Source: M0108 sp937862735 (GTDB lineage Bacteria; Pseudomonadota; Gammaproteobacteria; Chromatiales; Chromatiaceae). Taken from it: a stretch of DNA of 13,121 bases. Shown here one piece after another: positions 8,171 to 13,121 of this stretch. How positions within the stretch are numbered: position 1 is the stretch's first letter; each line of letters begins with the position of its first letter. The notes beneath the pieces are model-generated. The model was not told the DNA's origin, did not search any database, and worked only from the letters and a program-made list of their open reading frames with translations. A program made the position numbers and the translations under genes. Location: assembly GCA_937862735.1 (NCBI GenBank), contig CALMDH010000002.1, positions 1-13,121 on the forward strand, read 5' to 3'.

Positions 8171-9019
8171 TCAAACCCAATAGGCAATTCGCCATCGATA
8201 GGCGGAATAGAAGATTAGTGTTATCCCCCAGCCTAAGACTGCCATGATGATCACGGGGAACCAATTGCTCCAAGAGGGTGAGAGGCCCAAGAGTGGACCG
8301 CGCATTATTTCCACAAGGTGGTAAAAGGGATTTAACTCAAGCAAGATGGCACGATCCGGTAGCATTGTGGGTTGCCAAATCACGGGTGTCAAAAAGAACA
8401 GAACTTGGACCACACTGGCAATAATCAGAGGAACATCGCGAAAGCGTGCGCTTAGCAACCCCAAAAAAAGCACCATCCAAAATCCATTCACTACCACAAG
8501 CAGGGTCGCGGGTATCACCCAGAGAGAATACAGTGTTGGAGTGATGCCATACCAAAGGGCGACAACGATAAAGACCAATAAGTTGTGTCCAAAGGCGATT
8601 AAAGCCGTCCACACTTCGCGAAAGGCATAAATTGATAGGGGGGCGTTGAGTTGGCGGATTATGCCTTCAGCAGTGATGAAAGACTGACATCCACCCTGGA
8701 TAATGGCAGATATAAGCCCCCAAATGACGAAGCCGGCCGCCAGAAAAGGCATGTACTCATCCAAAACCTGTCCAAATATCTGACCGTATAAGATACCCAA
8801 GGCAAAGACCATAATTCCCATAGAGAGGGTAATCCAGAAGGGACCCAGCGTCGAGCGCCGATACCGCTGGCGTACTTCATGCAGACCCAAGGTGCCCCAA
8901 AGTTCGCGATGTTGCCAGCCGGCATGGATATCTTGCAGGGCTCGGCGCAATTGCTCGATTTGAAGGCCGTGGCGAAGTTGTTGAACGAAGGCCGATGATG
9001 CTTCGGCGTTGGTTGCCAT
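8171..9019 (-). CDS. wzm: Polysaccharide ABC exporter permease (Wzm, ABC-2 type)
   Basis: A 282-residue inner-membrane protein, the transmembrane half of the glycan exporter. After a polar cytoplasmic N-terminus comes the family hallmark RYRRSTLGPFW (52-62). Hydrophobic segments follow at about 63-80, 90-110, 136-158, 163-190, 197-217 and 252-272, giving roughly six membrane spans. The motifs FFLTPVIW (208-215) and NPFYHLVEIMRGPLLG (230-245) are typical of O-antigen and teichoic acid ABC-2 permeases. The ATG at 9019 was chosen because TAGGA lies 8 nt upstream. A TTG at 9049 in the same frame would add ten residues with no better signal. The gene precedes the ATPase with a 9-nt gap, the usual wzm-wzt order. 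It lies downstream of, and on the same strand as, the three-domain glycosyltransferase. Confidence 0.9.
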   Translation of the reverse strand: MATNAEASSAFVQQLRHGLQIEQLRRALQDIHAGWQHRELWGTLGLHEVRQRYRRSTLGPFWITLSMGIMVFALGILYGQIFGQVLDEYMPFLAAGFVIWGLISAIIQGGCQSFITAEGIIRQLNAPLSIYAFREVWTALIAFGHNLLVFIVVALWYGITPTLYSLWVIPATLLVVVNGFWMVLFLGLLSARFRDVPLIIASVVQVLFFLTPVIWQPTMLPDRAILLELNPFYHLVEIMRGPLLGLSPSWSNWFPVIIMAVLGWGITLIFYSAYRWRIAYWV

Positions 9020-9326
9020 GCGAAAAGTCCTAATGCGAGTTGTCGGCAAGCTGCAGCTCGCCCCATTTTCTGGTTTGCGCGAATGTTACCAGAGATTGCC
9101 AAGCACTGTAGGCCTTGCTCAGACAGGTTATCGGCCCCTGTTGCAGAGCATAATGACACTGTAACATTCCCGGCTGATCGGTAAGGGGGATGTGGCAGGG
9201 TTCCGCCCCAGCATTCGCAGCCGATTCCCTTCTTAGGCATCAACATGATCGAAGCAGTGCTGCGCCCGACGGTTGTCATGGGCATATCCATCGCAGCACA
9301 TCACAAGGGTTGGGGGGCAAGTGATT
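9020..9326. other. 307-nt intergenic stretch, no gene recognised
   Basis: This separates the three-domain glycosyltransferase stop from the permease start. It is richer in G+C than the adjoining glycosyltransferase gene. Short open frames cross it on both strands, but none resembles a known protein. A perfect 9-bp inverted repeat (GAATGTTAC at 9081-9089, GTAACATTC at 9161-9169) is the only structure I found. No convincing promoter or intrinsic terminator was seen. The composition change could mean a decayed insertion or an old recombination joint, but nothing identifies one. Confidence 0.4.
9028..9032 (-). promoter_or_regulatory. Ribosome binding site deciding the wzm start
   Basis: TAGGA on the - strand lies 8 nt before the ATG at 9019. 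It is the only convincing Shine-Dalgarno element near this gene and favours that ATG over the upstream TTG at 9049. Confidence 0.55.
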
Positions 9327-12287
9327 CTAGGCTGCATGGGGATAGTGCTTTGTTGCGATCTCCACTAGCAATTTTCTTACTAATGGTAAGTTTGATCGGT
9401 CTAGATTATTTTCGCGCCAAATATAATCATCAAAAATAATAAGTCCATTTTCCTTGTAGAATGATGCGATGCTTATCAACATGCGCGACGCGTTGTATCG
9501 TTCGAACTTGTACCTTTCACTCATATCGATATTTTTTTCGAAGTTCATGTGGTTATGCCAAACCCATGAAGCTGGACTATTTATCAGTCGATATCCGAGC
9601 CGACGTAAACCCATTGAAACACCAGCATCCTCAAAAACATTTGGGTAACCGGAATGAAGAAATGCCGAAGGATTGATTGTGAATAGTGTTGCACCAATGG
9701 GGCACCAATCGCAATCAGCTAGTTGGGCAGATTCAAGATTAAATGCATCGAGGCCCATTCCTATGAGATCCAAACTTATGAGATCCTCCTCTAGTTTATT
9801 TATAGTTCCACCACAGCATTGTAATTTTTTGTTTGGGAAGATCACCTTACAGGTCACAGCACCTACTTTAGGGTCAGATAATCCACGTATCAAAATTTCC
9901 TCAAGCCAGCCGGTTTCGGCAACTTCGTCATTATCGAAGATAACGAACCAATCACCGCAAGCATGTTCTAACGCGACCCTCCGTCCCTGCGCGGTGCCTA
10001 GGTTTTGTGGATTGTAAACGACTAGGGTATTATCAAATTTTCCTTCTATGTTGTTTTTTATAAAATCTACCGTTTCAAAATCTGAACCGTTATCTAATAG
10101 TACTATTTCATGGGGTATTTTAACAGTATTTTTTAAACTTTTAATTGCTTCTAGGGTTTGATTTTTTTTTCCGAAGGATAACATAATGAAGGAGATTTTC
10201 TTATCAAATATGCCTTGTTGTATTTTTTTTCTCAGAACGGCCTCGTGTTTAATTATCGCGACCGCATCTTGTTGCCTGGTATTCTGCACTTCGGTATTCT
10301 GTTTTTCATGGAGACGATGGAAATAAATAAACAATGGCACATAAACAAATGCTTCAGAGGGATAGTGCGCTGCTACTCTCATTAAATAATCGAAATCCTG
10401 GGCGCAATCGAACCTAGGATCGAATAGTCCTAAACGACTGAAAACATCTCTGCGAATCATCTTAAAATGAGTTGCATACATGCTATCTAAATTCTCGGCA
10501 AAATAATCCTTTCGTGGCAGTTGCTGGAAGCATATGCGATTGATTTCGTTATTATTAGAATCGATATTTACTCTTGCGCTATGCGAGTAAACGGTATTTT
10601 TTTTCCATTGGGCAATACAGCTTGCAACCGCATCAGGCGCGAGATAATCATCGCAATCAAGAAAGGCAATGATATCACCACGTGACTCAAGTAATGCACG
10701 ATTCTGGGTGGCTGATATCCCCAAATTCATCTGGTTAAAAAATACTTTCGCGCGTGGATGCTGTTCGTAATTCATTAAAATGTTAGCCACTTCAATATCT
10801 GGTGATTTATCATCAATGATGATTACCTCAAGATTTTTATATGTTTGATAAAGCGCGCTATTGATGCATTTTTTTAAGAATGGCGCATGCTGGTAAACTG
10901 GAATAATAATGGATACTAGCGGATCTTTTGGAAATCCGTTTATATTGATTTTATCATCCTTGTCAAATAATGCTAACCAACTAAAATTATTAAAATAGTC
11001 TCTTAGCTTTTTTGGGCTATGAATGTTCAAGTTTTTGTAGAGAGCTTCGTGTAACTCCGAAAAACGCTTTTCCCCTAACAAAAATTTAATAGTACGGAAC
11101 TTTCTCCGAATTGCGTATAGTTTTGCATGCAGTCTGAACAAAAAAGATGATCTAAATGCATTTAAATCTTTTAATATTTCAAAAGCTTCTTGTTGGGATG
11201 AAGCAAGCTCCTGCTGTAACTTCTTAATTAAGGTATTATTAGTCTTTGCTTCTTGTTGGGATGAAGCAAGCTCCTGCCGCAAATCGTTGATTAAGTTATT
11301 TTTTTCCTTGGTTTCTTGTTGGCATGAGGCAAGCTCCTGCTGCAATATGGTGATTAAGATATTTTCTCTGCTGAGGTCGTTCACAAGGGAATCTATCTTA
11401 TTTTTTAATTCAATCAATTCTAATTTTAGAGATTCTATCTTTCCTTGATTGTCTTTTTCTTGCCAGGTAAGGTTGTTTAGTTCTACGTTGCAGTCGTGCA
11501 ATAGTACTTGGTGTTCCCCTAACAGTTTGTTTAAGAGTCGTGTGTGAGCCACCATACACCGTAACTGCTTGGCAGTCCACAAATTGCGCCACTTGTTAAG
11601 TACGTAATCTAAAGCATCCAAGGATTTATTATGATCAGCTTTTACCCCCTCACCTCCTTTATTGTGAATTCTATAAATAGCCGTTACACTGTTATGATGG
11701 ACAAAATGACCATGCTGTAACAACTGCAGCCAAAAGTCCCAGTCTTCAAATAGATCTATTCTTTCATCAAACCTACAAGAAACTGCCCCTTTATAAGCAC
11801 GGCTTCGAAAAAGTAACCCGTTAATTGGTATGTAATTCTCGAAAAATAGCCTCGCTTCGTTAAAAGATTCATTATAAACACGCAAAGAGGGAAGCTCTTC
11901 ACTATCGAGGTTATATTCTACGCATCTTACGCCACTGTAGGCGGCTATTGCGCTCGGATTTTCATTCAAGCATGAAACCAAATTCTCAATGTGATTATTT
12001 TCAAATAGATCGTCGTCGTCAAGGAAAATAAGGTATTCGCCAGTGGCATTGTCGAGACCGGTATTAGCAGCAGCGCTTCTTCTTAGCGGGCCCGGGTTTG
12101 TTATTTCGCGAATAGAAATTCCTATAATATCTGATTGAAAATTCCTCCTCCCTCCGATTGCGTATACTATAATTAATTCTATTGCCTTATAGGTTTGAGT
12201 AAGTACAGACTTTACGGCTTGCTTAAGTTCCGGGCGGTCAGTGGTTCTGATGATCACTGAAACGAGTGGTTGCTTACAAAAGGGCAT
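9327..12287 (-). CDS. Three-domain GT2 glycosyltransferase with central coiled coil
   Basis: A 986-residue cytoplasmic protein, probably the main polymer-building enzyme of the cluster. GT2-A (about 7-230) has PLVSVII, a FLDDDD metal site (88-93) and FEDWDFWL (180-187). Residues about 257-375 form a coiled coil rich in Glu, Lys, Gln and Leu, including three 21-residue repeats built around QELASSQQEA. A basic segment (about 376-410) follows. GT2-B (about 455-695) has PLVSIIIPVY, FLDCDDY (542-548) and AQDFDYL. GT2-C (about 697-945) has SFIMLSF, IFDND (783-787) and a divergent FEDAGVSMGLRRLGY (885-899). A GTG at 12302 would add five residues. The ATG at 12287 is preferred because TAAGTGAGTGAT just upstream resembles the anti-Shine-Dalgarno complement. 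The gene is markedly AT-rich with several A8-A9 runs, suggesting transfer. The linkage formed and the sugar donors are unknown. Confidence 0.9.
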   Translation of the reverse strand: MPFCKQPLVSVIIRTTDRPELKQAVKSVLTQTYKAIELIIVYAIGGRRNFQSDIIGISIREITNPGPLRRSAAANTGLDNATGEYLIFLDDDDLFENNHIENLVSCLNENPSAIAAYSGVRCVEYNLDSEELPSLRVYNESFNEARLFFENYIPINGLLFRSRAYKGAVSCRFDERIDLFEDWDFWLQLLQHGHFVHHNSVTAIYRIHNKGGEGVKADHNKSLDALDYVLNKWRNLWTAKQLRCMVAHTRLLNKLLGEHQVLLHDCNVELNNLTWQEKDNQGKIESLKLELIELKNKIDSLVNDLSRENILITILQQELASCQQETKEKNNLINDLRQELASSQQEAKTNNTLIKKLQQELASSQQEAFEILKDLNAFRSSFLFRLHAKLYAIRRKFRTIKFLLGEKRFSELHEALYKNLNIHSPKKLRDYFNNFSWLALFDKDDKININGFPKDPLVSIIIPVYQHAPFLKKCINSALYQTYKNLEVIIIDDKSPDIEVANILMNYEQHPRAKVFFNQMNLGISATQNRALLESRGDIIAFLDCDDYLAPDAVASCIAQWKKNTVYSHSARVNIDSNNNEINRICFQQLPRKDYFAENLDSMYATHFKMIRRDVFSRLGLFDPRFDCAQDFDYLMRVAAHYPSEAFVYVPLFIYFHRLHEKQNTEVQNTRQQDAVAIIKHEAVLRKKIQQGIFDKKISFIMLSFGKKNQTLEAIKSLKNTVKIPHEIVLLDNGSDFETVDFIKNNIEGKFDNTLVVYNPQNLGTAQGRRVALEHACGDWFVIFDNDEVAETGWLEEILIRGLSDPKVGAVTCKVIFPNKKLQCCGGTINKLEEDLISLDLIGMGLDAFNLESAQLADCDWCPIGATLFTINPSAFLHSGYPNVFEDAGVSMGLRRLGYRLINSPASWVWHNHMNFEKNIDMSERYKFERYNASRMLISIASFYKENGLIIFDDYIWRENNLDRSNLPLVRKLLVEIATKHYPHAA
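11185..11340 (-). repeat. Three 63-bp tandem repeats encoding coiled-coil heptads
   Basis: A 30-nt core recurs at 11185-11214, 11248-11277 and 11311-11340, exactly 63 nt apart. The first two cores are identical and the third differs at 3 of 30 bases. The 33-nt intervals are more diverged but translate to similar residues (pattern N-N-x-L-I-x-x-L). Each unit encodes 21 residues, exactly three heptads. A degenerate fourth unit seems to precede them in the protein (LSRENILITILQ). Confidence 0.85.
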
Positions 12288-12578
12288 CGCTACATCACTC
12301 ACTTATATTATTGAGTTTTGAATAATTCAGGAAATTAGAGGATATTTTCTGGGCGTCACAGAGTCAGGTTGGTGGGCATGAAGGGCTACCTAGCTCCAGG
12401 ATGGTTATGTGATTTATAGATAACAGTCATGGATAATCTTTTTTTGCAAATGCAAATGTACTTTAATATACGGATGAGAGAGTTAACCAGGGATGAATAA
12501 ACACCTAGAGGTAAAGCTGTTTGATGTATGGCGCTTGCTCTTTCAGTGCGGTAGGATTGGTCATCTTGCGGTTTTGGG
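12288..12578. other. Intergenic gap between ubiB and the large glycosyltransferase
   Basis: This AT-rich, roughly 290-nt gap must hold the end of the ubiB transcript and probably a promoter for the large glycosyltransferase. It contains a perfect TTTGCA-AA-TGCAAA inverted repeat near 12447-12460 with an adjoining T7 run. It also has TATAAA-like and TAATAT hexamers on the - strand, but none with a good -35 partner. No convincing terminator was found after the ubiB stop. A 75-codon open frame here (12613-12386, - strand) has no recognisable features. Confidence 0.35.
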
Positions 12579-13121
12579 TTAACGCTTGCCGCCCTTAATG
12601 AACAATATTCCAAATCCCATGGTCAGTAAACCGATTGAGGTGTAGGAAATAACTGCAGGTTTAATGATTAAGCCCAGAGATGGCAATAGGAGTACTACTC
12701 CGCTGAGAGCCAAAATGGCCCCGATAGAGAGTTGTCTGATTCGGGCACTATGGTTACGCATATCCCGCCCCAGTTGTTCAAGCTCCTCCGAGCGCCAGCG
12801 GATAGGCAGAATCTGCCGTTCCAGGCCATGGAGGACCCGATAGGCCAGCAGCGGCAGTTCCGGGATCTCCTCTGAATAGGGCCCCAGGTTGCGCTTGAGG
12901 CGCGCCAACAACGCCCGGGGCCCAATCTGCTCCTTCATCCACCGTTCCATGAAGGGCTTGGCGGTGGTCCACAGGTCCAGCTCGGGGTAGAGCTGACGGC
13001 CCAAGCCCTCGATGTTGAGCAGGGTCTTCTGCAGCAGAACCAACTGGGGCTGGACCTGCATGTCGAAGCGCCGGGCGGTCTGGAAGAGGTGGAGCAGGAA
13101 ATAACCGAAGGAGATCTCCGC
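12579..13121 (-). CDS. ubiB: UbiB, C-terminal part (ubiquinone biosynthesis ATPase/kinase-like)
   Basis: This is the last 180 residues of a gene that continues past the right edge. UbiB is an atypical protein-kinase-like ATPase, anchored in the inner membrane, that supports coenzyme Q biosynthesis, probably by acting on membrane-bound CoQ intermediates. The segment RRFDMQVQPQLVLLQKTL, followed by LLNIEGLGRQLYPELDLW and AKPFMERWM, is diagnostic of the family. It ends with two hydrophobic segments (about 132-152 and 155-175 of this fragment), matching the C-terminal membrane anchors of UbiB, and a short basic tail GGKR. The kinase-like core lies outside the window. The frame is open to the last base, so the gene is cut by the window edge and not truncated in nature. 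It is GC-rich and marks the right chromosomal border of the glycan cluster. Confidence 0.93.
   Translation of the reverse strand, partial: AEISFGYFLLHLFQTARRFDMQVQPQLVLLQKTLLNIEGLGRQLYPELDLWTTAKPFMERWMKEQIGPRALLARLKRNLGPYSEEIPELPLLAYRVLHGLERQILPIRWRSEELEQLGRDMRNHSARIRQLSIGAILALSGVVLLLPSLGLIIKPAVISYTSIGLLTMGFGILFIKGGKR

Noticed and set aside
8659..9291. 210-codon open frame on the - strand
   Set aside because: It overlaps the permease in another frame and runs into the intergenic spacer. The product has no membrane pattern or recognisable motif.
9245..9439. 64-codon open frame on the + strand
   Set aside because: It straddles the spacer and the C-terminal end of the large glycosyltransferase on the opposite strand. 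No supporting motif or start signal.
11185..11340. Apparent short CRISPR array (30-nt repeats, 33-nt spacers)
   Set aside because: The repeats are in frame inside a long coding sequence, the period is exactly 21 codons, the 'spacers' encode related heptad residues, and no cas gene is present.
12386..12613. 75-codon open frame downstream of ubiB
   Set aside because: It overlaps the end of ubiB out of frame, has no ribosome binding site and resembles nothing known. It is probably chance.

Overview
The window looks like chromosomal DNA from a gammaproteobacterium, possibly a purple sulfur bacterium or a relative. Two genes point this way: the C-terminal end of ubiB at the right edge, and a very large flavin/iron-sulfur oxidoreductase with an N-terminal DUF3683-like region at the left edge. 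The lineage is inferred from protein resemblance only. Both edge genes are GC-rich (for example 43 of 60 bases are G+C at 3301-3360).

Between them, about 4.2-12.3 kb, lies an AT-richer surface-polysaccharide cluster (18 of 60 G+C at 10141-10200). Left arm, + strand: a single-domain family 2 glycosyltransferase (4205-5074), then a two-domain GT2-GT4 glycosyltransferase (5155-7227). Right arm, - strand: a giant three-domain GT2 protein with a central coiled coil (12287-9327), then an ABC-2 permease of Wzm type (9019-8171) and its ATPase of Wzt/KpsT type (8161-7394). The two arms converge at about 7.23-7.39 kb.

Together these genes fit an ABC-transporter-dependent glycan pathway. Six glycosyltransferase modules in three polypeptides would build a polymer on a lipid carrier in the cytoplasm, and Wzm-Wzt would export it. 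No Wzx flippase, Wzy polymerase, sugar-nucleotide synthesis gene or initiating sugar-phosphate transferase is visible, so those functions would have to be encoded elsewhere.

The most interesting object is the 986-residue protein: GT2, then about 120 residues of coiled coil containing 21-residue (63 bp) tandem repeats, then two more GT2 domains. Coiled coils act as chain-length rulers in other ABC-dependent O-antigen systems (WbdD, WbbB). The ATPase here also lacks the C-terminal glycan-recognition domain that couples chain termination to export in classic Wzt. A built-in, repeat-tunable ruler is therefore a reasonable but untested hypothesis. No tRNA, rRNA, intact mobile element or CRISPR array was found.
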